Shown here: one piece after another, positions 1-8,973 of the stretch
Layout of the letters: each line of letters opens with the position of its first letter
Numbering within the stretch: position 1 is the first letter of the stretch
NCBI RefSeq assembly: GCF_000697965.2
Contig: NZ_CP015882.1
Span: 1,339,001 to 1,403,000 of the forward strand
DNA from: Ensifer adhaerens
Lineage (GTDB): Bacteria; Pseudomonadota; Alphaproteobacteria; Rhizobiales; Rhizobiaceae
Reading direction: 5' to 3'
DNA: 64,000 nt
Made by a program: the position numbers and the translations under genes
Notes under the pieces: model-generated
The model's input: only the letters and a program-made list of their open reading frames with translations
Told to the model about the DNA's origin: nothing
Database searches by the model: none

Positions 1-744
1 GGTCCGGAAACGGTGGCGGCCTTCTTCGCCGAGCCGGTCATGGTGTCTGGGGGAGTGATTACACCGCCGAAGACTTACTTCGAAAAACTCCAGGCGGTCT
101 TGAAGAAGTACGACATCCTTCTGGTGGCAGATGAAGTCATCTGCGGCTTTGGGCGTACCGGTAACATGTTCGGGTCGGAAACCTACGGGCTGAAACCGGA
201 CATGATCAGTTGCGCAAAGCAGCTTTCGGCCGCCTACATGCCGATCTCCGCGCTGATGATCAACGAGACGATCTCTGACGTCCTCCTCGACCAGAGCCGC
301 AAGATCGGAACATTCTCGCATGGCTTTACCTATGGTGGTCATCCGGTCGCCGCGGCCGTGGCTCTGGAGGCCCTGACTATCTACCAGGAGGTCGACATCG
401 TCTCCCACGTCCGCGCCGTCGGCCCGCGCTTTCAGGAGGGCATACGAAAGCTTGGCGAACATCCGCTGATAGGTGAAGCCCGCGGTGTGGGTCTTGTCGC
501 CGGCCTCGAATTCGTCAAGGACAAGGTAACGAAAGAGAACTTCCCACCTGCCTGGCAGGTCGCCAACCATGCTGGCAAGTTCGCAACCGAGCGCGGCGTC
601 CTCACGCGTGGTCTCGGCGACATGGTGAGCCTGTGCCCGGCCATGATCATCTCGGAGAATGAGATCGACGATCTCATGGCCCGCATGCAGCTTGCTCTCG
701 ACGACACGCTTTCGTGGGCGCGCAGCCAAGGCTACATCGCGTGA
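1..744 (+). CDS. Class III (omega) aminotransferase, 5' end outside the window
   Basis: PLP-dependent class III aminotransferase moving an amino group from an amine or omega-amino acid to a keto acid. Only the C-terminal ~247 residues are present; the frame is open from base 1, so the start lies upstream. Visible family marks are AEPVMVSGGVI, the PLP-ring contact DEVICGFGRTG, and the Schiff-base lysine in SCAKQLSAAY, then the conserved GGHPVAAAVALE and GVGLVAGLEFV. The stop overlaps the next ORF's first ATG (TGATG), so it is co-translated with the aldehyde dehydrogenase. That pairing is typical of diamine/GABA-type catabolism. The exact amine cannot be read from this fragment. Confidence 0.93.
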   Translation, partial: GPETVAAFFAEPVMVSGGVITPPKTYFEKLQAVLKKYDILLVADEVICGFGRTGNMFGSETYGLKPDMISCAKQLSAAYMPISALMINETISDVLLDQSRKIGTFSHGFTYGGHPVAAAVALEALTIYQEVDIVSHVRAVGPRFQEGIRKLGEHPLIGEARGVGLVAGLEFVKDKVTKENFPPAWQVANHAGKFATERGVLTRGLGDMVSLCPAMIISENEIDDLMARMQLALDDTLSWARSQGYIA

Positions 745-2219
745 TGCCGGAGATCGACATGTCCACCCGTCCGCCACATTCCTATGAACGGCTCGGCATG
801 CTGATCGGCGGCCGCTGGATTTACGAGACCGAGGGGCAGGACGCGGTCATCGACCCGGCAAGCGGAGCGGTCATCGGCTATTTGCCCTGCGCCACCGACG
901 CCGACCTAGCGGCGGCCGTCGCCTCCGCGCAGCGGGCGTTCGGAAGCTGGAAGGATCGCTCACCGCTCGACCGCGGGCAGATCCTGCGGCGCTTCGCCGA
1001 TCTTGCTCGCACGCACGCCGAGGAGGTCGGCCGCAACATGGTGCTTGACCAGGGCAAACCGCTGGCGGAAGCAATCGGTGAGATCCGATTTGCCGCCGAC
1101 CATGCCGATTGGCATGCGGAGGAAGCGCGGCGCATCTATGGTCGCCTTATCCCTTCGCGAGATCCACGTGTACAGCAGGCGCTCACGCGCGAACCCGTCG
1201 GCGTCTGCATCGCATTTACCCCTTGGAATTTCCCGTTTAGCCAGGCACTGCGCAAGGTCGTGGCAGCCTTGGCAAGCGGCTGCACGATAATCCTCAAAGG
1301 GCCGGCGGAATCGCCCTCCTCCACGGTCGCGATCGGCCGGCTTATGCAGGAGGCGGGTCTGCCGGACGGTTGCCTCAATATCGTCTGGGGATCGTCTTCG
1401 CATATTTCCGAAACGCTGCTTTCGGCGCCCGAGGTGAAGAAGATCTCGTTTACGGGGTCCGTCGAAGTCGGCAAGCTGCTTGCTTCGCTCGCAGGCCGCC
1501 ATATGAAGCGCTCCACGATGGAGCTTGGCGGCCACGCTCCGGTTATCGTCTTCGACGATGCCGACGTTGAAGCATCTGCCGACGCGCTTGCCGCGCAAAA
1601 GGTCCGCAATGCCGGACAGGTCTGCGTTTCGCCGACCCGCTTCTACGTTCAAACAGGAGCGTATGACCGTTTCCTAGCGCGCTTCGCCGACAAGGTGGCC
1701 GCCACGAAGGTTGGCTATGGCTTTGCCGAAGGAGTGCAGATGGGTCCGCTCTGCCACGCCCGCCGGGTCACGGCTATGGAAGGCTTCGTACAGGATGCCC
1801 GCGAACGGGGAGCGGAGATCGTGACCGGCGGCAGTCGCATCGGCGACGCCGGCTTTTTCTATGCGCCGACGGTGGTTGCCGGTGGTTCCGACGCGTTGCG
1901 GCTGATGAACGAGGAGCCCTTTGGACCCATTGCGGTCGTCGCGCCTTTTTCTGGTTTTGACGACGTGATGCGGCGCGCCAACAGCCTTCCTTTCGGCCTT
2001 GCGTCCTACGTGTTCACCGCCTCCAGCAGTCGAGCCCAGCACGCCGCAAAAGCGCTTGCCGCCGGGATGGTCAGCATCAATCACTTCGGCCTGGCGCTAC
2101 CCGAAACGCCTTTCGGTGGCATCAACGACAGCGGCTATGGTAGCGAAGGTGGGACTGAAACCTTTGACGGCTATCTCAACACGAAATTCGTGACCCGCTT
2201 CGACGCGCGGCCCGAATGA
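744..2219 (+). CDS. NAD(P)-dependent aldehyde dehydrogenase, succinate-semialdehyde type
   Basis: Aldehyde dehydrogenase superfamily enzyme oxidising the aldehyde left after transamination to an acid, probably a semialdehyde. Family motifs are FTPWNFPFSQ and the cofactor-binding FTGSVEVG, the general-base Glu in MELGGHAPV, the nucleophilic Cys in NAGQVCVSPTR, and EEPFGPIAVV near the C-terminus. About 491 residues is the normal length. The ATG at 744 overlaps the aminotransferase stop; an in-frame ATG at 759 has a better ribosome site (GGAG, 6-nt gap) and may be the true start. The stop overlaps an upstream in-frame ATG of the RidA gene. Substrate specificity is inferred from the neighbours only. 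Confidence 0.92.
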   Translation: MPEIDMSTRPPHSYERLGMLIGGRWIYETEGQDAVIDPASGAVIGYLPCATDADLAAAVASAQRAFGSWKDRSPLDRGQILRRFADLARTHAEEVGRNMVLDQGKPLAEAIGEIRFAADHADWHAEEARRIYGRLIPSRDPRVQQALTREPVGVCIAFTPWNFPFSQALRKVVAALASGCTIILKGPAESPSSTVAIGRLMQEAGLPDGCLNIVWGSSSHISETLLSAPEVKKISFTGSVEVGKLLASLAGRHMKRSTMELGGHAPVIVFDDADVEASADALAAQKVRNAGQVCVSPTRFYVQTGAYDRFLARFADKVAATKVGYGFAEGVQMGPLCHARRVTAMEGFVQDARERGAEIVTGGSRIGDAGFFYAPTVVAGGSDALRLMNEEPFGPIAVVAPFSGFDDVMRRANSLPFGLASYVFTASSSRAQHAAKALAAGMVSINHFGLALPETPFGGINDSGYGSEGGTETFDGYLNTKFVTRFDARPE

Positions 2220-2245
2220 GCAGCCTTACTTTCTTGGAGAACAAA

Positions 2246-2632
2246 ATGTTTGAAGCCATCGATACCGGATCAGACCCCTCAGACGCGCCAGTCAGCGAGG
2301 TCGTGCGCGCCGGCAATCTCGTCTGGTCGGTCCATATTTCCGAAGACCCGGAGAATGGCGACCTCGTCACAGGTGACATCGAAACCCAGACGCGCCGAAC
2401 GCTTGGAAATCTCGAAATCGCGATCCGTGCTGCGGGCGGCACGCTGGCCGATGTCGTGCAGGTTCAGGTTTTCCTCACTGAAAGATCGGACGCACCAGGA
2501 ATGAACAAGGTCTACGCCGAGTTCTTCAAGGAGCCCTATCCGGTGCGTGCGACCGTGGTGGTAAAGGAGCTTTTGGCCGAAGGCCTTCGCATCGAAATCC
2601 TTGCCCACGCCGTTCTCGGCAACAGAGCTTAA
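2246..2632 (+). CDS. RidA/YjgF family protein (first of a tandem pair)
   Basis: Member of the Rid family, which hydrolyses reactive enamine/imine intermediates released by PLP enzymes. The 128 residues include the family signature near the C-terminus, PVRATVVVKELLAEGLRIEI, with the conserved Arg that holds the substrate carboxylate. The start at 2246 is chosen because it has GGAG six bases upstream and aligns with the start of its paralogue; an ATG at 2216 overlaps the dehydrogenase stop but has no good site. Sitting behind a PLP aminotransferase, its likely job is to clear imines made by that enzyme. Confidence 0.9.
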   Translation: MFEAIDTGSDPSDAPVSEVVRAGNLVWSVHISEDPENGDLVTGDIETQTRRTLGNLEIAIRAAGGTLADVVQVQVFLTERSDAPGMNKVYAEFFKEPYPVRATVVVKELLAEGLRIEILAHAVLGNRA

Positions 2633-2643
2633 AGTGGCCGATC

Positions 2644-3027
2644 ATGTTTGAGAAAGTCGAAACCGGTATCGCTTCGTCAAAGGCGCCTTTGAGCGCTACG
2701 GTCAAGGCAGGCCGCATCGTGCGATCCGCGCATATTGCAAAGAATCCGACGACGGGCGAACCCATTACCGGTGACATCGAGACACAGGCACGCCAGGTGT
2801 TCCTGAACCTCCGACAGGCGCTCGAAGCGGCCGGCGGAACACTTGCCGATGTTGTGCAGATCCAGGCCTATCTCACGGATAAGGCGGATGCAGGCGGCAT
2901 GAATAGGATTTACCGGGAGTTCTTTACTGCACCTTATCCGGTTCGTGCCACCGTCGTAGTCGATCTTCTCTCCAGCGGAATACGCCTTGAGGTACTCGCA
3001 ACGGCTGTCCTTTCCTCCTCGGCGTGA
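2644..3027 (+). CDS. RidA/YjgF family protein (second of a tandem pair)
   Basis: Second Rid-family deaminase, 127 residues, 11 bases after the first and clearly its paralogue: both share GDIETQARQ/GDIETQTRR, AGGTLADVVQ and PYPVRATVVV. The signature Arg is present (PVRATVVVDLLSSGIRLEV). The duplication followed by divergence suggests two imine substrates or a hetero-oligomer; Rid proteins form trimers. It is the last gene of the amine catabolism operon. No clear terminator was seen directly after it. Confidence 0.9.
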   Translation: MFEKVETGIASSKAPLSATVKAGRIVRSAHIAKNPTTGEPITGDIETQARQVFLNLRQALEAAGGTLADVVQIQAYLTDKADAGGMNRIYREFFTAPYPVRATVVVDLLSSGIRLEVLATAVLSSSA

Positions 3028-3530
3028 CGATGGTGTCTCGCCTGTTTGGCGCTGTCTGTCCAAAAGAGATAGAAGACGGCAACCGGCGGCACCGGCCTCT
3101 ACCGAGAAAAGGGACCTGGTCCCTAACCAAGTCTTTTTAACAATGACAGACATGCCACGAACGTATGTGGAAACGCCGCCTTCCGTTCCTTCTTCATCCG
3201 TTGATTGGCTTCCACCACAGAGCGCTCATGCGTGATGTGCCGGTGGCGACCGAGAAGGAGATTGGAGACGAGGCGGCTCGGGTGACCGGTTCGTCCAAGT
3301 CATTCGACACGCCAGAATTCATGAAGGGCAAGTTCAGGGTCCGCGCCGGGGCGGCGCAAGGCGGCACCTACGGCAACTCAGTGCGAGAGGCGCTAGACGT
3401 GATCTATGCCCTCGACGGAAGCCGGCTCAAACCTTTGACGGTGCGGTTGCGCCGCAGAACAGGTGGGCTGAGGTTTTGAGCAAGGGGTCTTGCGGCGGCC
3501 GCTCCGAACCAAACGGTTCCCCACGAACAC

Positions 3531-3553
3531 GAGGGGAGCATTGCGCTCCCCTC
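3531..3553 (-). terminator. Hairpin terminator behind the MFS exporter gene
   Basis: Perfect 9-bp inverted repeat GAGGGGAGC / GCTCCCCTC with a 5-base loop, 15 bases past the stop of the minus-strand MFS gene. There is no long T-run, so termination strength is uncertain. The rest of 3028-3568 shows nothing convincing beyond a 104-codon ORF judged not to be a gene. Confidence 0.55.
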
Positions 3554-3568
3554 CCCGATGTCGTCACA

Positions 3569-5167
3569 TCAGGCCTGACCAGGCCGATTGATGCTCAGGA
3601 AGTGTCGAACCACTGGCTTCTCCGGGCCTTTGTGATAGGTCAGAACCTTGCCCTGCAAGTCTGCGTCGGCGTTGGAAACCCGCTGATGCTGGCGAAGGTG
3701 TTCCGCCCAGGATTCCACCATGAACCACTCAACCATCTTTTCCGGGTCGGCGGAGTCTTCGGTCACGCCCCAGCCATAGGCACCATCGCGGCGACGTTCC
3801 TGGGAGAGCGTGTCGAGCGCATGGAGGAAGGCGCGGCGGTGATGTTTTTCGACCTGGTACTCGATCAGGATCAGGACGGGACCACGGTCATGAGCGACAG
3901 GTTCGGCAACAAGCGGTTCCGGCCAATGGTTCGAAGGCACCAAATCCACATCGCCGGCTGGCAGCTTCAGTCGGTGCATGATGAAGCCGGCGGCAAGCAG
4001 TCCGGCAGCGCCGATCAGCAGCGTCCCCTGGATACCCGCTGCTTCGCCAACTGCACCCCAGCCAAGGCTGCCGGAGGTCATCGCCCCGTTGAAAACGGTG
4101 AGGTAGACCGCGAGACCGCGACCACGCACCCAGTTGGGGAGAACGGCCTGTGCTGCGCCATTGAGGGTTGTCAGCGCGGTGATCCATGCGCCACCGAGGA
4201 ACAGAAGGGCGATGATGGCAACCCACTTCGGGAGGGAAAGCGAAAGTACGGCCATGACGATCGCGGTGACAACGGCCGCCCCGAGCAACAGTCCATCGGC
4301 GCTCAGCCGGTCACGCAGCTTCGGCATGACCAATGCTCCTGCGATCGCACCGGCACCGACAGCGCCGAGCAGAATGCCGTAGAAGCTTGCGTCCCCACCC
4401 AGGAGTTGGCGGGCGACCAGCGGCAAAAGTGCCCAGACCGCGCTCGCAAAGGCAAAAAAGATCGCGGCACGCAGCAGGACGACATGCAGTGGACGACTGG
4501 CGCGGGTGTAGCGGAGACCGGCACGGAATGCGCCAAAGAAGTCTTCAGACAACGCATCGTTGGCGCTTTTTGCCCGTGGCCACCAGAGAAGCGCGGCGAT
4601 GACGATGATGTAGCTGGCCACGTCGGCACCATAAGTGACGCCTGCGCCAAACGCGGCAAGCAAAAGTCCGCCTGCCGCGGGGCCGATCGATCGTGCGATA
4701 TTGATCCCGAGTGAGTTCAGCGCCACGGCGCTTTTGACGTCTTCTCGCTTGACCAGTTCTGGAACGATCGCCTGCCAGGTCGGCCCCATCAGTGCCGCAC
4801 CGATGCCGCCGAGGAAGGTCAGACCGATCAGTGCGCTGACGGAGAGCATTCCGGTCTGCGCCAGAACCATCAAACTGATACTGACGGAGGCAAGCAAGAT
4901 CTGAACAGCAATCAGGAACTTGCGCCGATCGAGGATGTCGGTGAGCACACCGGCCGGGATGGCGAGCAGGAAAATAGGCAAGGTTCCCGCCGCCTGCACC
5001 ATCGCCACTGCGGCAGTTGAAGCGGACAGGTCAGTCATGAGCCACGAGCTGGCAACGTCACGCATGAAGCTGCCGGTATTGCCCAGGACTGTGGCCGTCC
5101 AAAGGACCGCGAAAACCGGTTGAGCCAGGGGAGCGAAGCTTCCGCCGACAGATTTTTTGTCGCTCAT
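3569..5167 (-). CDS. MFS exporter of the enterobactin-exporter-like (MFS_3) family
   Basis: Inner-membrane major facilitator protein, ~532 residues, probably an efflux pump. The first ~400 residues carry 10-12 hydrophobic segments, with the cytoplasmic-loop motif GVLTDILDRRKFL between early helices. The last ~110 residues (LILIEYQVEKHHRRAFLHAL onward) form a soluble ABM-like tail seen in this family. The start at 5167 has GGAG seven bases upstream and overlaps the doxX stop by four bases (ATGA); a longer ORF upstream is only the doxX antisense frame. Translational coupling to doxX and the shared LysR-type box suggest export of a quinone-like or aromatic compound; the substrate is inferred. 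Confidence 0.9.
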   Translation of the reverse strand: MSDKKSVGGSFAPLAQPVFAVLWTATVLGNTGSFMRDVASSWLMTDLSASTAAVAMVQAAGTLPIFLLAIPAGVLTDILDRRKFLIAVQILLASVSISLMVLAQTGMLSVSALIGLTFLGGIGAALMGPTWQAIVPELVKREDVKSAVALNSLGINIARSIGPAAGGLLLAAFGAGVTYGADVASYIIVIAALLWWPRAKSANDALSEDFFGAFRAGLRYTRASRPLHVVLLRAAIFFAFASAVWALLPLVARQLLGGDASFYGILLGAVGAGAIAGALVMPKLRDRLSADGLLLGAAVVTAIVMAVLSLSLPKWVAIIALLFLGGAWITALTTLNGAAQAVLPNWVRGRGLAVYLTVFNGAMTSGSLGWGAVGEAAGIQGTLLIGAAGLLAAGFIMHRLKLPAGDVDLVPSNHWPEPLVAEPVAHDRGPVLILIEYQVEKHHRRAFLHALDTLSQERRRDGAYGWGVTEDSADPEKMVEWFMVESWAEHLRQHQRVSNADADLQGKVLTYHKGPEKPVVRHFLSINRPGQA

Positions 5168-5601
5168 TTGCGATCTCCTTTTGTCAGATCGATTGAGGCG
5201 ACAATGACGAATGCGCCGGCGAGGCCGAGATGCTCGAAGAAGGCATTGCCGGCCATCGTGCGATCCATGCCCGGTGCCATTTCCCAGAAGCGAAGGGCAA
5301 TGAAGGTTGCAAGAAGAGTGAACCCCGCGAGTGACAGCGCGCCAGCCCAACGCAGGATGCCTGATACCACCATGGCCGAAGCCGCAAGCTCAAAGCCGAT
5401 GACAGCAACCGCGAAGAACGCCGGCGGATGAAGACCGAAATGCGCCATCTCGGCGATCGCGCCATCAAAGTCGAAGGTCTTGGCAAGCGGCCCCTGAATG
5501 TAGGCGGCGCAAAGGGCAAGCAGCGCCGCGGTCCGCATTGCGGGAGCCGCGATGACTTCGGCAAAATGCCCACGGATTGAAGAGGTCGGGTGATGGATCA
5601 T
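5164..5601 (-). CDS. DoxX family membrane protein
   Basis: Small integral membrane protein of the DoxX family (145 residues, four predicted membrane spans: roughly 20-38, 60-80, 85-105 and 118-136). DoxX proteins are linked to quinone or thiol redox chemistry at the membrane. The stop overlaps the start of the MFS gene. It is first in its unit, and 88 bases upstream lies a 44-bp box nearly repeated in front of the dioxygenase gene, so both units are probably controlled by the LysR protein encoded at 10.0 kb. Confidence 0.88.
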   Translation of the reverse strand: MIHHPTSSIRGHFAEVIAAPAMRTAALLALCAAYIQGPLAKTFDFDGAIAEMAHFGLHPPAFFAVAVIGFELAASAMVVSGILRWAGALSLAGFTLLATFIALRFWEMAPGMDRTMAGNAFFEHLGLAGAFVIVASIDLTKGDRK

Positions 5602-5688
5602 TTTTGCTCCTGCGATCGTCGCTGTCTCTGAAACCGGCTATGTGGTTCGTCTGATAGAGCGATATTGACCGGGAAGTTCCCTACCAAC

Positions 5689-5732
5689 AATTGCATCAAT
5701 ATTTGCTATTTAATTGCATTTTTTGCAACAAT
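5689..5732 (-). promoter_or_regulatory. Putative LysR-regulator box upstream of doxX
   Basis: AT-rich element containing two ATTGCA repeats whose starts are 23 bases apart (5690 and 5713), followed by a TTGCA-N4-TTG-N-AACAAT tail. The same spacing and tail occur at 9976-10019 before the dioxygenase/LysR divergent pair. Both copies have the same orientation relative to the target gene, and their near edges lie 88 and 70 bases from the start codons. Confidence 0.65.
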
Positions 5733-5760
5733 AGAAGCGCATTGCATGTGCTCCAGCCAA

Positions 5761-5800
5761 ACACCAAAACGGGCAGCGACCGAGCTGCCCGTTTTGGTGT
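5761..5800 (-). terminator. Strong hairpin between amidohydrolase and doxX units
   Basis: Perfect 17-bp inverted repeat (ACACCAAAACGGGCAGC and its complement, loop GACCGA). It lies 21 bases past the amidohydrolase stop and upstream of the doxX promoter box, so it most likely ends the dioxygenase-amidohydrolase transcript. No long T-run follows on either strand. Confidence 0.7.
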
Positions 5801-5821
5801 TCATGCATGATTTGCGTGCCT

Positions 5822-7804
5822 TCACACCGCCCAGCAGGAGCATCCAAGCGCGCCGAAGAAACCCTTAAGGTCGGCGATCGGCAGTTTCGACGTCCAGGCG
5901 CCGGCATGATCGTGGCCATGGACGCCGCAATCGCTGGCGCAGCCGCACGACGTGATCGCGGTGCGCCGGAGCGAGCGCTTTCCGGCGCCCTCGGGCTCAC
6001 CCCAGGCGGCATAACCGCCGAAGGTGCGGACCGGCGACCAGTCGGGCATTGCCGGCGGCACCTTGTTCTCGTCGTGAGAGGCAAGTTCGCCGGCCGCATA
6101 GACGATCTTGCCGCCGACCATCGTGAGCTCTGACGTGAGGAAGGAAATCTCGTCCTCGGCGCAGTTGAAAAAATCCTTGTTCGGCACGATGAGGTCGGCG
6201 AACTGCCCTTTCTCAATCCGGCCTTTCTTGCCTTCCTCGTTTGAAAACCACTGCACTTTCTCGGTCCACATCCGAAGCGCCGTCTCGCGATCGAGGCAGT
6301 TGGCGCGCGGGTAGAGCTGCATGCCGCCGACAGTCTTGCCGGTCACCATCCACGACAGCGAAACCCAAGGATTGTAAGAGGCGACGCGGGTAGCGTCTGT
6401 GCCGGCGGAGACGTTGACGCCCTTTGCCAGCATCTTGGCCACCGGCGGCGTCGCTTCAGCGACACCATGGCCGTAGCGCTCGACGAAGTACTCGCCCTGA
6501 TAGGCCATGCGGTGCTGCACGGCGATGCCGCCGCCAAGGGCGGCGATCCGGTCGATCGAGCGGTCAGAGATCGTCTCCGCATGGTCGAAGAACCAGTTGA
6601 TACCCTCAAGCGGGATATCCCGGTTGACCTTCTCGAAGACGTCGAGCGCACGGGTGATCGTCTCGTCATAGGTGGCATGCAGTCGCCAGGGCCAGCGGTT
6701 CTCCGCAAGAATACGCACGACCTCTTCGAGTTCGCCCTCCATCTCCGGCGGCATGTCCGGGCGCGGCTCGCGGAAGTCCTCGAAGTCGGCGGCGGAAAAC
6801 ACCAGCATCTCGCCGGCACCGTTGTGGCGGAAATAGTCGTTGCCCTGCTTGTACTTGACCGACGACGTCCATTTCAGGAAGTCGTCCTTCTCCTGCTTCG
6901 GCTTCTGGGTGAAGAGGTTGTAGGCAAGGCGGACCGTCATCTGGCCCTCGTCCGAGAGCTTCTGGATGACGGCATAGTCATCCGGGTAGTTCTGGAAGCC
7001 GCCGCCGGCGTCGATGACGCTGGTGACGCCGAGCCGGTTGAGCTCGCGCATGAAATGACGGGTCGAGTTGACCTGGTATTCGAAGGGCAGCTTCGGCCCC
7101 TTGGCGAGCGTCGAATAGAGGATGCCGGCATTGGGCTTGGCCAAGAGCAGCCCCGTCGGGTTGCCGCTGGCATCGCGAGTGATCTCGCCGCCCGGCGGGT
7201 TCGGCGTTTCCCTGGTGTAGCCGACGGCGCGGAGCGCCGCGGCATTGAGCAGCGCCCGGTCATAGAGATGCAGCAGGAACACCGGCGTATCGGGCGCGAC
7301 CGCGTTGATCTCATCGATCGTCGGCAACCGCTTTTCGGCGAACTGGTGCTCGGTGAAGCCGCCGACGACCCGCACCCATTGCGGCGCCGGCGTGATCGCC
7401 ACCTGCCGCTTCAGCATGTCCATCGCATCGGCAAGCGAGCGCACGCCGTCCCAGCGCAGCTCCATGTTGAAGTTGAGGCCGCCACGCACGACGTGGGTAT
7501 GATTGTCGTTCAGGCCCGGCAGGACGCGCTTGCCCTTGAGGTCGATGGTCTTTGTGCCTGAGCCTGCCAGCGCCATGATCGTCCTGTCGTCACCGACAGC
7601 GAGGATCAGGCCATCCTTGACGGCAACGGCAGTGGCAGTCGGATTGGCGCGGTCGAGCGTCGTCACGAGGCCGCTGTGAAGGATCAGGTCGGGCGTCATC
7701 GAAGTATCTCCGGTCTGTTGGGCGCCGGCGGTGCGGGCCGACGAGAAGAGAGCGGGCAGCGCCAGCGACGAGGCGGCACCGAGGAACGAGCGTCTTGTCG
7801 GCAT
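5822..7804 (-). CDS. Secreted amidohydrolase family 3 (YtcJ-like), Tat signal
   Basis: Metal-dependent amidohydrolase of the YtcJ/PF07969 type, 660 residues. The N-terminus has a twin-arginine signal (TRRSFLGAASSLALPALF), so export of the folded enzyme to the periplasm is expected. The metal motif HTH is in LPGLNDNHTHVV near residue 105; further candidate ligands are LHATYDE, FDHAETIS and SAGTDATR. The C-terminal ~60 residues are Cys/Gly-rich and unlike the core. The gene is followed at 18 bases by the 17-bp hairpin. Its substrate (an amide or cyclic amide) is not evident; context with a ring-cleaving dioxygenase suggests an aromatic or N-heterocyclic compound. Confidence 0.88.
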   Translation of the reverse strand: MPTRRSFLGAASSLALPALFSSARTAGAQQTGDTSMTPDLILHSGLVTTLDRANPTATAVAVKDGLILAVGDDRTIMALAGSGTKTIDLKGKRVLPGLNDNHTHVVRGGLNFNMELRWDGVRSLADAMDMLKRQVAITPAPQWVRVVGGFTEHQFAEKRLPTIDEINAVAPDTPVFLLHLYDRALLNAAALRAVGYTRETPNPPGGEITRDASGNPTGLLLAKPNAGILYSTLAKGPKLPFEYQVNSTRHFMRELNRLGVTSVIDAGGGFQNYPDDYAVIQKLSDEGQMTVRLAYNLFTQKPKQEKDDFLKWTSSVKYKQGNDYFRHNGAGEMLVFSAADFEDFREPRPDMPPEMEGELEEVVRILAENRWPWRLHATYDETITRALDVFEKVNRDIPLEGINWFFDHAETISDRSIDRIAALGGGIAVQHRMAYQGEYFVERYGHGVAEATPPVAKMLAKGVNVSAGTDATRVASYNPWVSLSWMVTGKTVGGMQLYPRANCLDRETALRMWTEKVQWFSNEEGKKGRIEKGQFADLIVPNKDFFNCAEDEISFLTSELTMVGGKIVYAAGELASHDENKVPPAMPDWSPVRTFGGYAAWGEPEGAGKRSLRRTAITSCGCASDCGVHGHDHAGAWTSKLPIADLKGFFGALGCSCWAV

Positions 7805-7806
7805 GA

Positions 7807-8079
7807 TCAGACACTCTCGCGATCGTTAACTTTGCGAGCCGCTGTCTGTCCGCCCGGGAGGTGGCCGAACACGTGCGGCTTGACCTGGTTGATCCACGAG
7901 ATTGCCGCCGTCTCGTTGCTCCACAGGGTCTTGGCAAAGGGGACGATCTGTTCGCCGAGCAGAATCCCAAGAAGGCCGACAAGGGCAATGACCGGGGGCG
8001 CTGGCGAACGGACATTGAGGAGGCTGTAGACGATTCCGACCAGAAGTCCGGCGCCGAGTGACATGAGGTAAAGTTTCAT
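7807..8079 (-). CDS. XapX domain (DUF1427) small membrane protein
   Basis: About 90 residues with two hydrophobic stretches near residues 2-22 and 28-48, matching the XapX pattern (SLGAGLLVGIVYSLLNVRSPAPPVIALVGLLGILLGEQ). Function is unknown; XapX proteins often sit beside xanthosine or aromatic catabolism genes. The start at 8079 is preferred (AGGA eight bases upstream); a GTG at 8094 is possible. It lies 2 bases from the amidohydrolase gene, so the two are co-transcribed. Confidence 0.82.
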   Translation of the reverse strand: MKLYLMSLGAGLLVGIVYSLLNVRSPAPPVIALVGLLGILLGEQIVPFAKTLWSNETAAISWINQVKPHVFGHLPGGQTAARKVNDRESV

Positions 8080-8150
8080 GCGGGTGATCCTCACCTGTTG
8101 AGGCTGCCGCCCTTACCGGTTCGACCCGGTCAGAGCGGCTGCCTACTGCA

Positions 8151-8840
8151 TCACTTGACCGGGTTCGGGCCGATCCGCTTGCCGTGGGTGACGCGTTCGC
8201 CGGCCTTGTGGACCATGGTGTAGGCATAGTCGATGCCCATGCCATAGGCACCGGAGTGCTCCTTCACCAGCGAAGTGACGGCGTCGTAGGTTTCCTTGCG
8301 AGCCCAATCGCGCTGCCATTCGAGCAGTACCTGCTGCCAGGTGACCGGAATGACGCCAACCTGGACCATGCGGTCCATCGCATATTTGTGGGCGTCGGCC
8401 GAGGTGCCGCCCGACGCGTCGGCGACCATGTAGATTTCGTAGTCCGGCACATCATGGAGGGCTGAAAGCGCGAAGGTGGTGTTGCAGACTTCGGTCCAGA
8501 GCCCCGAGACGATGATCTTCTTGCGACCGTTGGCGGCGTTCTTCGCCAGGGCATCACGGACGTTCTGGTCATCCCAGGAGTTCATCGAAGTGCGCTCAAG
8601 GATGTCGTTTTCCGGGAACACGGCGAGCAGTTCAGGATAGGTGTGGCCGGAGAAGGACTCGGTTTCGACAGTGGTGATCGTCGTCGGGATGTTGAAGATC
8701 TTGGCAGCCTTTCCGAGGCCGACGACGTTGTTCTTCAGAGCCTGGCGATCGATCGACTGCACGCCGAAAGCCATCTGCGGCTGCTGGTCGATAAAGATAA
8801 GCTGGCTGTTTTGCGGGGTCAGAACTTCGAGCTTGGACAT
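8151..8840 (-). CDS. Isochorismatase-like cysteine hydrolase (YcaC type)
   Basis: 229-residue cysteine hydrolase of the isochorismatase fold. The catalytic Asp is in IFIDQQPQM, and the nucleophilic Cys is in SGLWTEVCNTTFAL. The YcaC-like C-terminal part with VTWQQVLLEWQRDW is present. Such enzymes hydrolyse amides or vinyl ethers. In this operon it may act on an amide product related to the amidohydrolase substrate. It is transcribed after the dioxygenase with a 133-base gap holding a 9-bp inverted repeat (8903-8929). Confidence 0.88.
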   Translation of the reverse strand: MSKLEVLTPQNSQLIFIDQQPQMAFGVQSIDRQALKNNVVGLGKAAKIFNIPTTITTVETESFSGHTYPELLAVFPENDILERTSMNSWDDQNVRDALAKNAANGRKKIIVSGLWTEVCNTTFALSALHDVPDYEIYMVADASGGTSADAHKYAMDRMVQVGVIPVTWQQVLLEWQRDWARKETYDAVTSLVKEHSGAYGMGIDYAYTMVHKAGERVTHGKRIGPNPVK

Positions 8841-8973
8841 CTGGAATACTCCGTTTGGTGTCGCCGGCGTGCGACGGTTGAAATGAGAAGGGTTTCGGAG
8901 ACGAGCCGGCTGGCGCGAGTAGCCGGCTCAAGGTTGTCGGTTGGTTAAGTCGTGCGTATCAGATTCGACGGTT

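Noticed and set aside
3165..3479. 104-codon plus-strand ORF in the gap before the MFS gene
   Set aside because: No recognised family, no ribosome site, odd amino-acid composition; could be a relic but nothing supports a call.
3476..4714. 412-codon plus-strand ORF
   Set aside because: It is the antisense frame of the MFS exporter gene, which has clear family motifs and membrane helices; the product would be low-complexity and polar.
6467..7561. 364-codon plus-strand ORF
   Set aside because: Antisense shadow of the amidohydrolase; Arg/Val/Leu-rich composition typical of high-GC antisense frames.
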